Source: Saccharibacillus sp. JS10
Lineage (GTDB): Bacteria; Bacillota; Bacilli; Paenibacillales; Paenibacillaceae
DNA: 64,000 bases
Assembly: GCF_024436065.1 (NCBI RefSeq)
Contig: NZ_JANFNS010000002.1
Coordinates: forward strand, 682,001 to 746,000
Direction of reading: 5' to 3'
Shown piece by piece: positions 54,327-63,871 of this stretch (position 1 is its first letter; the number at the start of each line of letters is the position of its first letter). A program made the position numbers and the translations under genes. The notes beneath the pieces are model-generated. The model saw only the letters and a list, made by a program, of their open reading frames with translations. It was not told the DNA's origin and did no database searches.

Positions 54327-54384
54327 CCGACTTCTATGCGCGTAGGATTAAGAGGTCGGCGTACCATAAACCGGCTTCTTTTTT
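54327..54384 (+). promoter_or_regulatory. Attenuator-like pair of alternative hairpins in the pyk leader
   Basis: AAGAGGTCGG (54350-54359) can pair with the downstream CCGGCTTCTT (54371-54380), giving a terminator with a T run to 54384, or with the upstream CCGACTTCT (54327-54335). The two pairings are mutually exclusive, as in attenuators. The remaining leader to 54507 includes a small GTCCCC/GGGGAAC hairpin and ACAGAGA repeats before the ribosome site. Confidence 0.55.
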
Positions 54385-54507
54385 GTTCGGGTATGGAAGG
54401 GTAGGCATAGATTCCTGTTTTGCTACACAAGTAGGGAAACGACAGAGAGAGTCCCCGAGAGGGGAACAAACAGAGATCGACAGAGATCAAAAAACGGAGG
54501 CACACAA

Positions 54508-55926
54508 ATGCGTAAAACAAAAATCGTATGTACAATCGGACCGGCAAGCGAATCGCTTGAAAACACAAAAAAATTGATCATGGCGGGCATGAACGTTGCT
54601 CGGATGAACTTCTCTCACGGTGACTTCGAAGAGCACGGCAACCGCGTTAAAAATATTCGTCAAGCTTGCCAAGAGCTCGGCAAAAGCGTAGCTTTGCTGC
54701 TCGATACAAAAGGCCCAGAAATCCGTACAGGTAAAATCGCGGTTGAGCCTTTGGACTTGGTAGAAGGCGAGAACATCACGCTGACAACCGAAGAAATCGC
54801 AGGCGACAAAAATCGTTTGTCCGTTTCTTACTCGGATCTGCCAAAAGACGTATCGGTTGGATCGACGATCCTGATCGATGACGGTCTGATTGGTCTGACG
54901 GTAACCAAAGTTGAAGGTACTGAAATCGAGTGCCATATCGTTAACGGCGGACAAATCAAAAGCCGTAAAGGCGTAAACGTACCAGGCGTAAGCATTTCGT
55001 TGCCAGGTATCACCGAAAAAGATACGAACGATATCATCTTCGGTATCGAGCAAGGCGTAGACTTTATCGCAGCTTCGTTCGTACGTAAAGCTAGCGACGT
55101 TTTGGAAATTCGCGAATTGCTCAAAAAGCATAACGCAGAGCATATCCAAATCATCTCTAAAATCGAAAACCAAGAAGGCGTCGATAACCTGGATGAAATC
55201 CTGGAAGTATCCGACGGTCTGATGGTAGCGCGCGGCGATCTCGGCGTAGAAATCCCTGCTGAAGATGTACCGATCGTGCAAAAACAAATGATCGAAAAAT
55301 GTAATCGTGCGGGTAAACCGGTTATCACGGCTACACAAATGCTCGATTCGATGCAACGTAACCCACGTCCAACTCGCGCTGAAGCAAGTGACGTAGCGAA
55401 CGCAATCTTGGATGGAACAGATGCGATCATGTTGTCGGGCGAAACAGCTGCAGGTAAATACCCAGTTGAGTCCGTACAAACAATGTCGCGTATCGCTGAA
55501 AAAGCAGAATCGACAATCAACAACCGTGAGATTCTGAAAAAACAAAGCGAAGCTCAACAAAAATCGGTTACCGAATCGATCAGCCAATCTGTGGCTCACG
55601 CAGCATGGAACTTGGATGTTAAAGCGATCGTAACTTCGACAGAATCGGGTACTACAGCACGCATGGTATCGAAATACCGTCCGGTAGCTCCGGTTATCGC
55701 GGTAACGACTCAAGAGCAAACGCTGCGTCGTTTGGCACTGGCTTGGGGCGTTATTCCGGTTAAAGGCGAAGTCGCTGAAACAACAGACGAATTGTTCGAA
55801 AGCGCATTGCAAGGCGCGAAAAAATCCGGTCTCGTTCAAGAAGGCGATCTGGTTGTCATTACTGCGGGCGTACCACTCGGTCGTTCGGGTTCGACAAACC
55901 TGATCAAAGTGGATCATATTCACTAA
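54508..55926 (+). CDS. pyk: Pyruvate kinase
   Basis: 472 aa. Makes pyruvate and ATP from PEP and ADP. Motifs: [31 protein letters not shown], the active-site signature [26 protein letters not shown] and [10 protein letters not shown]. It stops after the allosteric domain ([15 protein letters not shown]) and lacks the extra C-terminal PEP-utilising-like domain of the roughly 585-aa Bacillus enzyme. Preceded by a 284-base leader with alternative hairpins and a GGAGG site; followed by a terminator. Confidence 0.97.
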   Translation: MRKTKIVCTIGPASESLENTKKLIMAGMNVARMNFSHGDFEEHGNRVKNIRQACQELGKSVALLLDTKGPEIRTGKIAVEPLDLVEGENITLTTEEIAGDKNRLSVSYSDLPKDVSVGSTILIDDGLIGLTVTKVEGTEIECHIVNGGQIKSRKGVNVPGVSISLPGITEKDTNDIIFGIEQGVDFIAASFVRKASDVLEIRELLKKHNAEHIQIISKIENQEGVDNLDEILEVSDGLMVARGDLGVEIPAEDVPIVQKQMIEKCNRAGKPVITATQMLDSMQRNPRPTRAEASDVANAILDGTDAIMLSGETAAGKYPVESVQTMSRIAEKAESTINNREILKKQSEAQQKSVTESISQSVAHAAWNLDVKAIVTSTESGTTARMVSKYRPVAPVIAVTTQEQTLRRLALAWGVIPVKGEVAETTDELFESALQGAKKSGLVQEGDLVVITAGVPLGRSGSTNLIKVDHIH

Positions 55927-55946
55927 AAATCGCTCATATTCCACAA

Positions 55947-55974
55947 AGTCGCCGTGCGAACGGCGGCTTTTTTA
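55947..55974 (+). terminator. Intrinsic terminator after pyk
   Basis: AAGTCGCCGT-gcga-ACGGCGGCTTTTTT. Confidence 0.87.
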
Positions 55975-56079
55975 TGCTGTTTTTTATTTGATGTCATTTC
56001 GTATACAATAGAAGTAGGCTTAAAGAAATAGGAATGAAGAAATAAGCCTACGGCTGGATGATACAAGGAGTGGGAGCTT

Positions 56080-56625
56080 ATGAAGAAACTTGAACAAAAC
56101 GTAGCGGACAACACACAAAAATGGTTCCGCACCGGATTGAAAGTTCGTTATCAAGAAACCGATAAAATGGCAGTCGTGTATCATACCAACTATTTAAATT
56201 GGTTTGAAATTGGACGGACAGAGATGATTCGCACCATCGGATTATCGTATCGACAAATCGAAGAACAAGGGCTGTACTTGCCTGTACTTGAAGCTAGGAC
56301 AACTTTTGTCCAACCGGCTCGATATGATGACAAAGTGTGGATTTATACGCGGATTGTCGGATTTTCACCCCTGCGATTGGATTACGAATACGAAATCCGT
56401 CGGTGCGAAGATGAACAGGAATGGAATACAGATTCGATAGAATGGGATTCCAAAAAACCGCGAGCGGGAACGTTATTAAATACAGGAGCAACCGATCATG
56501 TCTGGTTAAATACCCAGTGGAAACCGGTTCGCTTAAATAAAGCCGCACCACATTTATATGAACAGATCGGCAAGTGGATCGATAAACCTGCAGAAGCGAC
56601 AGGTAAAGGAGAGAACGGGCAATGA
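56080..56625 (+). CDS. YbgC/FadM-type acyl-CoA thioesterase
   Basis: 181 aa hotdog protein. VRYQETDKMAVVYHTNYLNWFEIGRTEMIR carries the Asp of the 4-hydroxybenzoyl-CoA thioesterase family, followed by VLEARTTFVQPARYDDKVWIYTRI. The C-terminal 60 residues are longer and more polar than in YbgC. Acyl-CoA substrate unknown. It overlaps fxsA by ATGA. AAGGAGTGGGAG precedes the ATG. Confidence 0.86.
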   Translation: MKKLEQNVADNTQKWFRTGLKVRYQETDKMAVVYHTNYLNWFEIGRTEMIRTIGLSYRQIEEQGLYLPVLEARTTFVQPARYDDKVWIYTRIVGFSPLRLDYEYEIRRCEDEQEWNTDSIEWDSKKPRAGTLLNTGATDHVWLNTQWKPVRLNKAAPHLYEQIGKWIDKPAEATGKGENGQ

Positions 56626-57014
56626 AAAACAAAATGACGATTTTATTCATATTGGCTGTAGTCGTCGAAGCTGCGGCTTTTGCATGGTTAATTGATTATT
56701 TCGGATTTTTCAAAACGTTAGTGCTGGCACTTGCGACTACCGTAATCGGAATCGCAATGGTTCAATTTGAAGGTCGCAAAGCGATGAACGATCTGAAGCT
56801 GCTTGCCGAAAGCGGACAGCCTCCCGGTAGAAAACTGGTAGACGGCGTATGTATTATGGCAGGCGGTGCTTTATTGATTGCCCCCGGCTTTATCACCGAC
56901 CTGATCGGGATTACGCTTGTGTTTCCATTGACGCGTCCTCTGTATCACCGAGCAGCAATGCGTTGGATCGAAAAACGAATGAAAAACGGCAATATTACTT
57001 TTTATCGTCGTTGA
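56622..57014 (+). CDS. fxsA: FxsA-family membrane protein
   Basis: 130 aa with three hydrophobic segments (about 6-22, 27-47 and 76-100). ATTVIGIAMVQFEGRKAMNDL and DGVCIMAGGALLIAPGFITDLIGITL are the FxsA signature; in E. coli the protein affects exclusion of phage T7 by F plasmid, but its normal role is unclear. Coupled to the thioesterase gene by a four-base overlap. A terminator follows. Confidence 0.9.
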   Translation: MKNKMTILFILAVVVEAAAFAWLIDYFGFFKTLVLALATTVIGIAMVQFEGRKAMNDLKLLAESGQPPGRKLVDGVCIMAGGALLIAPGFITDLIGITLVFPLTRPLYHRAAMRWIEKRMKNGNITFYRR

Positions 57015-57029
57015 TACGTATAAGTTTAC

Positions 57030-57062
57030 GAAAACCGTCCGCACTCTGCGGACGGTTTTTCT
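57030..57062 (+). terminator. Intrinsic terminator after fxsA
   Basis: AAAACCGTCCGCA-ctc-TGCGGACGGTTTTT. Confidence 0.9.
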
Positions 57063-57131
57063 ATAAGCAAGTCACTTGCAAACGCTTGCTCACTCCTGTA
57101 ACATTAAGATTTGTAAGGGGTTTCAAATAAG

Positions 57132-57207
57132 TTATCACTGCGATAAAACAATTTGATGCCTCGTTTATCGTATAAATGTTCAAAAAAATGACAAAATCCG
57201 GTATGAT
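57132..57207 (+). promoter_or_regulatory. citZ promoter region with GATAA/TTATC dyads
   Basis: TTATC-N5-GATAA (57132-57146) and CGATAAA/TTTATCG (57141-57147, 57164-57170) share a central half-site; the second TTATC is ten bases before a -35. A promoter TTCAAA (57179-57184), 17 bp, TATGAT (57202-57207) follows. The dyads recall LysR-type sites such as that of CcpC, whose published motif (ATAA-N7-TTAT) has the opposite arrangement. Confidence 0.45.
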
Positions 57208-57284
57208 GATTAAGGCACTATTGTGATAAGATTTGTTGTTTTCGGCAGAATTATAGACCGAAGCCCTAAACGTTTGTAATCCTA

Positions 57285-57298
57285 TAAAAACGGTTACA
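57285..57298. promoter_or_regulatory. cre-like site before citZ
   Basis: TAAAAACGGTTACA matches cre TGWAANCGNTNWCA except at one position. It lies about 70 bases downstream of the predicted start, where CcpA could block elongation. Same core as the site at 18650. Confidence 0.6.
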
Positions 57299-57369
57299 AT
57301 GATTTGGGATATGTTTCTGTAAATTCATGCTTGCATGTATCCGTTTCAATCGCAAAGGAGAGATGTACG

Positions 57370-58482
57370 ATGACAGCAACTAAAGGTCTTGAAGGCATTG
57401 TAGCTACAACTTCTTCGATCAGTTCGATCGTAGACGGTGTGCTTACATACCGAGGGTATAATATCGACGACTTGGCGGCTAACGCTTCGTTCGACGAAGT
57501 CGCTTACCTGCTTTGGCATGGTGCATTGCCGAACGAAGAGCAACTGAGCAAACTCAAAGCTAATCTGGAGACATACGCTCCGGTTCCTGCTGAAGTCATT
57601 GAGCAAATGAAGCTGTATCCAAAAGATATGAACATGATGGCGGCTTTGCGCACAGCAGTATCTGCGCTAGCTTTGTACGATAAAGACGCGGACGATATGA
57701 GTGCAGAGTCCAACGTGATGAAAGCAGAGCGCCTGCAAGCGCAATTGCCGACACTCGTTGCTGCTTTGTCCCGTATCTCTGAAGGCCAAGAGCCGATTGC
57801 TCCAAAAGCAGGGCTTGGGCTGACTGAGAACTTCCTGTACATGATGAACGGCGAAGTTCCTGAGCAGACGGCAATCGAAGCTTTGGACAAAGCTTTGGTT
57901 CTTCATGCCGATCACGAATTGAACGCTTCGACGTTCGCTTCACGTGTAACGGTTGCTACATTGTCTGATATTTATTCCGGCGTAACTTCTGCGATCGGCG
58001 CGCTCAAAGGCCCTCTTCACGGCGGCGCTAATGAAGCGGTAATGATCATGTTGGAAGAAATCGGTACTCCAGATCGTGTAGAAAGTTATATCAATGACAA
58101 GTTGGCGAACAAAGCCAAAATCATGGGCTTTGGACACCGTGTATACAAAGACGGCGACCCACGTGCGAAGCACCTGATGGAGATGTCTCGTCGCCTTGGC
58201 GAAGCAAAAGGCGATTCGTCGCTGTACGAAATGTCGATCAAAGTCGAAGATCTCGTGACTTCGCAAAAAGGCTTGAAACCAAATGTCGATTTCTATTCGG
58301 CTTCGGTATACACGTTGCTCGGTATTCCGCGCAAACTGTTCACGCCGATCTTCGCGATTAGCCGGGTATCAGGGTGGACCGCGCACATTTTGGAGCAGTA
58401 CGAAAACAACCGTCTGATTCGTCCGCGTGCCGAGTACGTAGGCGAGCTCGATCTGACTTACGTACCGATCGACAAACGCTAA
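57370..58482 (+). CDS. citZ: Citrate synthase
   Basis: 370 aa. Condenses acetyl-CoA and oxaloacetate, first step of the TCA cycle. Motifs: LEGIVATTSSISSIVDGVLTYRGYNI, LLWHGALP, HADHELNASTF (His), GPLHGGANEAVM (His), MGFGHRVYKDGDPRA and the C-terminal GWTAHILEQYENNRLIRP (Arg). I chose ATG 57370 after AAAGGAGAG; the frame is open 22 codons upstream without a ribosome site. First of citZ-icd-mdh, although each has its own terminator in between. Confidence 0.96.
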   Translation: MTATKGLEGIVATTSSISSIVDGVLTYRGYNIDDLAANASFDEVAYLLWHGALPNEEQLSKLKANLETYAPVPAEVIEQMKLYPKDMNMMAALRTAVSALALYDKDADDMSAESNVMKAERLQAQLPTLVAALSRISEGQEPIAPKAGLGLTENFLYMMNGEVPEQTAIEALDKALVLHADHELNASTFASRVTVATLSDIYSGVTSAIGALKGPLHGGANEAVMIMLEEIGTPDRVESYINDKLANKAKIMGFGHRVYKDGDPRAKHLMEMSRRLGEAKGDSSLYEMSIKVEDLVTSQKGLKPNVDFYSASVYTLLGIPRKLFTPIFAISRVSGWTAHILEQYENNRLIRPRAEYVGELDLTYVPIDKR

Positions 58483-58491
58483 TTACGCAAG

Positions 58492-58533
58492 TAAGCCGTC
58501 CGGCGGTGAACCAAGCGGCGGACGGCTTTTTTT
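58492..58533 (+). terminator. Intrinsic terminator after citZ
   Basis: AAGCCGTCCG ... CGGACGGCTTTTTTT. Confidence 0.87.
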
Positions 58534-58554
58534 CGGCGTAATTCAGAAGTTCGG

Positions 58555-58583
58555 TTCAAAATCAGCTTGTGATACGCTACAAT
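58555..58583 (+). promoter_or_regulatory. Candidate promoter of icd
   Basis: TTCAAA (58555-58560), 17 bp, TACAAT (58578-58583), downstream of the citZ terminator. The citZ promoter also has TTCAAA. Confidence 0.6.
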
Positions 58584-58623
58584 AAAAAAAGCTTGACCCC
58601 ATTTTGAAGGAGGAATTCCATTC

Positions 58624-59919
58624 ATGTCTACATTCGAAAAATTTACTGCACCGACTGAAGGCGAACAAATTCAGATTGATAACGGTACACTCGTTGTTCC
58701 AAACAATCCGGTTATTCCATTTATCGAAGGCGACGGTACAGGTCGTGACATCTGGAAAGCTTCCAAACGCGTTCTTGACGCGGCAGTGGAAAAAGCTTAC
58801 AACGGCGAAAAGAAAATCGCTTGGTACGAAGTATTTGCCGGCGAAAAAGCATTCAATACATACGGAGAGTGGTTGCCAGCAGATACGCTGACCGCGATTC
58901 GTCAATATATCGTTGCGATCAAAGGTCCTTTGACAACGCCGATCGGCGGCGGTATCCGCTCGCTGAACGTAGCGCTTCGTCAAGAACTGGATCTGTACGT
59001 ATGCTTGCGTCCAGTTCGTTACTTCGACGGCGTACCTTCCCCGGTTAAACGTCCTGAGCAAGTTGACATGGTTATTTTCCGTGAAAACACCGAAGATATC
59101 TATGCAGGGATCGAGTACCAAGAAGGTAGCGAAGAAGTGAAAAAAGTCTTGGAATTCCTTAAAAACGAAATGGGCGTTAACAAAATCCGTTTCCCGGAAA
59201 CGTCGGGTATCGGTATCAAGCCTGTATCGGAAGAAGGCTCCAAGCGTCTGGTTCGCGCTGCGGTTCAATATGCAGTCGATCACGGCCGCAAAACCGTAAC
59301 ATTGGTACACAAAGGCAACATCATGAAGTTCACAGAAGGAGCTTTCAAGAACTGGGGCTACGAAGTGGCTGAAGCTGAATTCGGCGATAAAGTGTTCACA
59401 TGGGCACAATACGACGAAATCAAAGAAAAAGACGGTACAGACGCAGCGAACGCAGCGCAAAAAGCAGCTGAAGATGCTGGCAAAATCATCGTAAAAGATG
59501 CGATTGCCGATATCGCGTTGCAACAGGTTCTGACACGTCCTACAGACTTCGACGTAATCGCTACGTTGAACCTGAACGGCGATTACCTGTCTGACGCTTT
59601 GGCGGCTCAAGTAGGCGGCATCGGTATCGCACCGGGCGCGAACATCAACTACGTAACGGGTCATGCGATCTTCGAAGCTACTCACGGTACAGCTCCGAAA
59701 TACGCAGACAAAGACGTCGTGAACCCAGGTTCCGTGATCTTGTCCGGCGTTATGATGTTGGAACACTTGGGATGGCAAGAAGCAGCTGACCTGATCTACA
59801 AAGGTCTGGAAGCTTCGATCAACAACAAAACCGTAACTTACGACTTTGCTCGTCTGATGGACGGCGCAAAAGAAGTGAAATGCTCGGAATTCGCGAACGA
59901 AGTGATCGGCAACATGTAA
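58624..59919 (+). CDS. icd: NADP-dependent isocitrate dehydrogenase
   Basis: 431 aa. Oxidises and decarboxylates isocitrate to 2-oxoglutarate. [13 protein letters not shown], the isocitrate-binding [54 protein letters not shown] and [19 protein letters not shown]-type Mg and NADP regions are present. The Ser in IRSLN is the residue phosphorylated in the E. coli enzyme. GAAGGAGGA precedes the ATG. Confidence 0.97.
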   Translation: MSTFEKFTAPTEGEQIQIDNGTLVVPNNPVIPFIEGDGTGRDIWKASKRVLDAAVEKAYNGEKKIAWYEVFAGEKAFNTYGEWLPADTLTAIRQYIVAIKGPLTTPIGGGIRSLNVALRQELDLYVCLRPVRYFDGVPSPVKRPEQVDMVIFRENTEDIYAGIEYQEGSEEVKKVLEFLKNEMGVNKIRFPETSGIGIKPVSEEGSKRLVRAAVQYAVDHGRKTVTLVHKGNIMKFTEGAFKNWGYEVAEAEFGDKVFTWAQYDEIKEKDGTDAANAAQKAAEDAGKIIVKDAIADIALQQVLTRPTDFDVIATLNLNGDYLSDALAAQVGGIGIAPGANINYVTGHAIFEATHGTAPKYADKDVVNPGSVILSGVMMLEHLGWQEAADLIYKGLEASINNKTVTYDFARLMDGAKEVKCSEFANEVIGNM

Positions 59920-59931
59920 GTTTACGCATCA

Positions 59932-59985
59932 CGAACGGACGGGGGAGAAGTCGGGAACGACTTTTCTTTCGTCCGTTCTTTTTTA
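59932..59985 (+). terminator. Intrinsic terminator after icd
   Basis: GAACGGACG ... CGTCCGTTCTTTTTT enclosing an inner AGAAGTCG-gga-ACGACTTTTCT stem. Confidence 0.82.
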
Positions 59986-60038
59986 TCCGATTTTCTTGTA
60001 ATCAAGATTTATATCTGATCAAAGGAGGACTTACAATC

Positions 60039-60992
60039 ATGACAATTACCCGCAAAAAAATTACGGTGGTCGGAGCAGGATTTACAGGAGCTACAGCAGC
60101 TTTGATGATGGCGCAAAAAGAACTTGGTGATGTCGTGCTGCTGGATATTGCGCAGTTGGAAAATCCGACAAAAGGCAAAGCCTTGGACATGCAAGAAGCG
60201 ATGCCTGTACTTGGATTCGACGCCCGGATTACCGGAACATCAAATTATGAAGATGCCAGAGATTCGGATCTCGTCATTTTGACAGCAGGAATCGCACGTA
60301 AGCCGGGTATGAGCCGCGATGATCTGGTCAATACGAATGCGGGTATCGTCCGTTCCGTATGCGAGCAAATCAAAAAAGTCGCGCCGAACACCACCGTGAT
60401 CGTCCTCAGCAATCCGGTTGATGCCATGACATACACCGCCTACGAAACACTCGGCTTTCCTAAAAACCGCGTAATCGGACAATCCGGCGTATTGGATACG
60501 GCGCGTTATTGCGCGTTTATCGCGGAAGAATTGAACGTATCGGTAGAAGACGTACGCGGCTTTGTGTTAGGCGGGCACGGCGATGATATGGTTCCGCTGG
60601 TGCGCTACTCTAGCGTGGGCGGAATTCCGATCGATACGCTGATTTCTCCTGAACGTATTCAAGAAATCGTACAGCGCACACGAGTTGGCGGCGGCGAAAT
60701 CGTTAATCTGCTTGGCAACGGCAGTGCGTATTATGCGCCGGCAGCAGCATTGATGCAGATGGCAGAAGCCATCTTGAAAGATAAAAAGCGGGTTCTACCG
60801 GTTATCGCAAGACTTGAAGGCGAATACGGATATAATGATCTGTTCCTCGGCGTGCCGGCGATTCTTGGTGGCGACGGAATTGAGCGGATTTTTGAATTGT
60901 CATTAACCGAAGAAGAAAAGTCTGCACTGGATGTTTCTGCCGAATCGGTACGCGGTGTGATTTCTGTAGTTCAAGCCGGATTATCAAACTAA
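60039..60992 (+). CDS. mdh: Malate dehydrogenase
   Basis: 317 aa, LDH-like MDH. Rossmann motif [30 protein letters not shown] (the Arg-containing mobile loop specific to malate), [12 protein letters not shown], and the catalytic His in [20 protein letters not shown]. Converts malate to oxaloacetate for CitZ. I chose ATG 60039 after AAAGGAGGA; the frame is open upstream through the icd terminator without a ribosome site. phoP, often next in Bacilli, is absent. Confidence 0.96.
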   Translation: MTITRKKITVVGAGFTGATAALMMAQKELGDVVLLDIAQLENPTKGKALDMQEAMPVLGFDARITGTSNYEDARDSDLVILTAGIARKPGMSRDDLVNTNAGIVRSVCEQIKKVAPNTTVIVLSNPVDAMTYTAYETLGFPKNRVIGQSGVLDTARYCAFIAEELNVSVEDVRGFVLGGHGDDMVPLVRYSSVGGIPIDTLISPERIQEIVQRTRVGGGEIVNLLGNGSAYYAPAAALMQMAEAILKDKKRVLPVIARLEGEYGYNDLFLGVPAILGGDGIERIFELSLTEEEKSALDVSAESVRGVISVVQAGLSN

Positions 60993-61065
60993 AGATTCGG
61001 TCAAGTTTAAATAGGTGAAATGGAAATTGGAAATGAGAAGAAAATTCTCTTTTTATCAAAGAAAT

Positions 61066-61091
61066 GTTTGCGAATGGATGAGGTGTGGTAA
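61066..61091 (+). promoter_or_regulatory. Weak sigma-B-like element before the SDR gene
   Basis: GTTTGC-N14-TGGTAA, the same spacing as the element before dps but a poorer match. Relatives of the gene (B. subtilis YdaD/YhdF) are sigma-B controlled. Confidence 0.25.
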
Positions 61092-61146
61092 GTAAGAAAC
61101 GGAAGCTCGAAGACAACTACAGATCAACTGGAAGGGAGTTTTCTGA

Positions 61147-62028
61147 ATGCCAGCCAATGAACAGCAAGCTAACGAAAAAAGACCGCAAAGCCCACCTGCA
61201 CAACAACTTGAAGGTCATGGTTCGGAATCGGATATGACGCCGAGACCCGAATACATTTCGCCAAGTTACAAAGCAGCAGGTAAATTGCAAGGCATGACAG
61301 CACTGATTACCGGGGGAGATAGCGGGATCGGTCGTGCTGTCGCCGTTCATTATGCAAAAGAAGGCGCCGACGTAGCGATTTTGTACTTTAGCGAACATGG
61401 TGACGCTGAAGAAACGAAACGTCTGGTTGAAGCGGAAGGTCGAAACTGTCTGTTATTAGTCGGAGATGTAGGCGATGAGGCTTTTGCGCAAGAATCGGTC
61501 AAACGTGTCATCGACAAATTCGGTAAACTCGATATTTTGGTGAATAATGCTGCGGAGCAACATCCACAAGAATCGCTTACCGATATTACAGCCGAGCAAT
61601 TAGAGCGTACGTTCCGCACCAATATTTTCGGTATGTTCTTTATGAGCAAAGCGGCATTGCCGCATCTGCAAGAAGGAGCTTCGATTATCAATACAACGTC
61701 GATTACGGCGTACCGAGGCAGCCCGGAATTGCTTGATTATTCATCGACAAAAGGCGCAATCACAAGCTTCACTCGTTCGTTATCGATGAGTCTAGCCGAG
61801 AAAAAGATTCGTGTAAACGGCGTAGCGCCAGGACCGATCTGGACACCGCTGATTCCAGCTACGTTCCCTGAAGAAAAAGTAGAAACGTTTGGCGAAAGCC
61901 AACCGATGGGCCGAATGGGGCAACCTTCCGAATTAGGGCCGGCTTATGTGTATCTGGCTTCACCGGATGCTTCATACGTGAGCGGGCAAATCATTCATAT
62001 CAATGGCGGAGAAATTATCAACGGATAA
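61147..62028 (+). CDS. SDR-family oxidoreductase (YdaD/YhdF-like)
   Basis: 293 aa short-chain dehydrogenase. A polar Pro/Gln-rich leader of about 40 residues precedes the Rossmann motif ALITGGDSGIGRAVAV; then LVNNAAEQHP, the active-site Ser in NTTSITAYRG, YxxxK as YSSTKGAI, and the PG motif GVAPGPIWTPLIP. Such proteins are NAD(P)-dependent alcohol or sugar oxidoreductases often found as general stress proteins; substrate unknown. GGAAGGGAG precedes the ATG. Confidence 0.91.
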   Translation: MPANEQQANEKRPQSPPAQQLEGHGSESDMTPRPEYISPSYKAAGKLQGMTALITGGDSGIGRAVAVHYAKEGADVAILYFSEHGDAEETKRLVEAEGRNCLLLVGDVGDEAFAQESVKRVIDKFGKLDILVNNAAEQHPQESLTDITAEQLERTFRTNIFGMFFMSKAALPHLQEGASIINTTSITAYRGSPELLDYSSTKGAITSFTRSLSMSLAEKKIRVNGVAPGPIWTPLIPATFPEEKVETFGESQPMGRMGQPSELGPAYVYLASPDASYVSGQIIHINGGEIING

Positions 62029-62060
62029 AGACTTCGCTTCATAGACGCTATTCAGATCAT

Positions 62061-62126
62061 AAAAAGCCGTTTGTTCGGAGTAGGAAGTGGAACTTCCACT
62101 TCTCACCGAGCAAACGGCTTTTTTTG
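62061..62126. terminator. Long bidirectional terminator
   Basis: AAAAAGCCGTTTGTTCGG ... CCGAGCAAACGGCTTTTTTT with a perfect inner AGAAGTGGAAG-type arm pair (GGAAGTGGAA/TTCCACTTC). Lies between convergent SDR and yfbR-like genes. Confidence 0.92.
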
Positions 62127-62143
62127 TTTTTTGCAAGATTCGG

Positions 62144-62776
62144 TTAACGAACTTCCGGTCGCTGCGTTTCTTGACCGATCTGCGCGGACAATTCGTCCAA
62201 CGTCATTTCAAATGCGGGAGCCAAATGTTTAAGGAAGTATTCGACTTCCTGCATCGCGGATTCGGCAAGTTTTTCTTCCGTTTGCTGCTTGGCGACTGCA
62301 AATTCCCGATTGCCGGCTGCGACTTCCCAGGCGCATTTGAGATAAGCATCGATTCGGTCAGCGGCTTTGACATACAGATGAAGTTCTTGATCTTCTGCGC
62401 TCGGTTCACTGGTTCCAATCAAGGACGCATAGACAGGCTGAAGCGGCTCTGGAGCCATATCCGTCAGACGCTGCGCGCCCATTTGCTCGATCATGCGGAA
62501 ATTGGACAGCAGCGCTTCGTTATGATGTTTGACGGGTGTTGGAATATCGCCGGTAAACACTTCGGGAGCATCATGAAATAGAGCAAGCGTAGCCGCACGG
62601 TCCGCATTCAGCGATTTACCGTACATTTCATTCCCGATCGTACATAATAAATGCGACAGCAACGCGACGTGATACGAATGTTCGGCAACGTTCTCGGTCA
62701 TCGTGCTGCGCATCAAACTCCAACGCTTAATGTGTTTCAAACGGTATAAATAAGCGGAAAATGGATAAGTCGTCAA
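62144..62776 (-). CDS. 5'-deoxynucleotidase, YfbR-like HD-domain protein
   Basis: 210 aa. The sequence follows E. coli YfbR closely: FSAYLYRLKHIKRWSLMR, TENVAEHSYHVALLSHLL (His), ALFHDAPEVFTGDIPTPVKHHN (HD), VKAADRIDAYLKCAWEVAAGNREFAVAK and EVEYFLKHLAPAFEMTLDEL. YfbR removes phosphate from deoxynucleoside 5'-monophosphates. I chose TTG 62776, nine bases after AAAGG and matching the YfbR N-terminal length; a GTG at 62785 overlaps the ribosome site. Confidence 0.88.
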   Translation of the reverse strand: MTTYPFSAYLYRLKHIKRWSLMRSTMTENVAEHSYHVALLSHLLCTIGNEMYGKSLNADRAATLALFHDAPEVFTGDIPTPVKHHNEALLSNFRMIEQMGAQRLTDMAPEPLQPVYASLIGTSEPSAEDQELHLYVKAADRIDAYLKCAWEVAAGNREFAVAKQQTEEKLAESAMQEVEYFLKHLAPAFEMTLDELSAQIGQETQRPEVR

Positions 62777-62899
62777 AACAGGCACCCTTTCTTTGGCTAC
62801 GATCTGTACATGGAGTCGCGGCTCTTTGTGTTAAGATAAATAAACAGGTTAGGGCAAGTACGTTACTCATTATAGCAGGATTGAAAGGAAGGAACACAA

Positions 62900-63871
62900 G
62901 TGAAGCAAAAAGCTTTGGCGTTCAGCAGTTGGGTAGATCGGGGCATGTTTTGGATTACGCCGTCGCTGCTTGTGCTGGGTCTGATTTGTTCCCAGCCGCT
63001 GCTTCCTCTTGTCCCAACGATTCCTTATTTATTTGCGTATATTACTTTCGTTATGGGAGTTGGATGTGGTCGAGAACATTTGAAGCATGTGTTTTCCAGA
63101 CCTTTTCCGATTATTTTAACGTTGATCATTAGTCATTTGATTGCGCCTCTGGCTGCATTTGCTTTGGGCAGTGCATTATTTGGAGCGTCTTCGCCGTATA
63201 CGATTGGACTGGTGCTTTTTACAATTATTCCGCTTGGCGTTTCTTCCGTCTTATGGATTGAATTATCGGGTGGAAGCATGGCGCTCGGGCTTGCGATGGT
63301 ATTATTGGATTCGGCGCTTAGCCCGCTTGTCGTTCCGGGATTGATCCAGCTGTTTTTCGGAACAGAACTCGCTTTCGACACGCTGCATCTGATGCGGGAT
63401 TTATTGCTCATGGTCGTCGTACCTACAGCTTTGGGCGTTGTGATCTATGAGCGCTCCGGCGGTACGTTCAAAAAGCAAGCGGGTCCTGTTTTGCTGCCGA
63501 TTTCTAAAATCTTTTTTATGCTTGTGATTTTGTTAAATGCAGCAGGGATTGCTCCTTATGCGTATGAGCTGCGCGGTGATTTGGCTTCGGTGATTCCGGC
63601 GGTATTGCTACTGGTCGGGATCGGCTATATGCTAGGTTATTATATGCCTTTGTTATTCAAACAACGCGTGCCTGAGCTTCTGGTTACGATCTCATTTGCA
63701 ACCGGAATGCGAAACAACTCGCTTGGCTTGGTATTGGCGCTTGGTTATTTTTCGCCGCAAGCGGCGGTTCCGGTCGTGCTGGCAATCTTGGTGCAACAGC
63801 CGCTTGCGACTTTGCATCAACTGGTTTTACGTAAATTCAAACCGTACCCGATGAAGGAGAGTCTCCGTTGA
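62900..63871 (+). CDS. Bile acid:sodium symporter family (BASS) transporter
   Basis: 323 aa with about ten hydrophobic helices. IAPLAAFALGSALFGASSPYTIGLVLFTIIPLGVSSVLWIELSGGSMALGLAMVLLDS and FATGMRNNSLGLVLALGYFSPQAAVPVVLAILVQQ are typical BASS family cores. Bacterial members carry organic acids, pantothenate precursors or steroids; substrate unknown. GTG start eight bases after AAAGGAAGG. The stop overlaps the next ATG by one base (TGATG), so it is coupled to a sensor kinase gene. Confidence 0.87.
   Translation: MKQKALAFSSWVDRGMFWITPSLLVLGLICSQPLLPLVPTIPYLFAYITFVMGVGCGREHLKHVFSRPFPIILTLIISHLIAPLAAFALGSALFGASSPYTIGLVLFTIIPLGVSSVLWIELSGGSMALGLAMVLLDSALSPLVVPGLIQLFFGTELAFDTLHLMRDLLLMVVVPTALGVVIYERSGGTFKKQAGPVLLPISKIFFMLVILLNAAGIAPYAYELRGDLASVIPAVLLLVGIGYMLGYYMPLLFKQRVPELLVTISFATGMRNNSLGLVLALGYFSPQAAVPVVLAILVQQPLATLHQLVLRKFKPYPMKESLR

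Noticed and set aside
54487-55944. 485-codon open frame antisense to pyk; similar long antisense frames at 8604-9551, 11628-12554, 36527-37591 and 58543-59778
   Set aside because: They mirror highly expressed genes with strong codon bias, have no ribosome sites and encode Phe/Arg/Cys-rich low-quality sequence.
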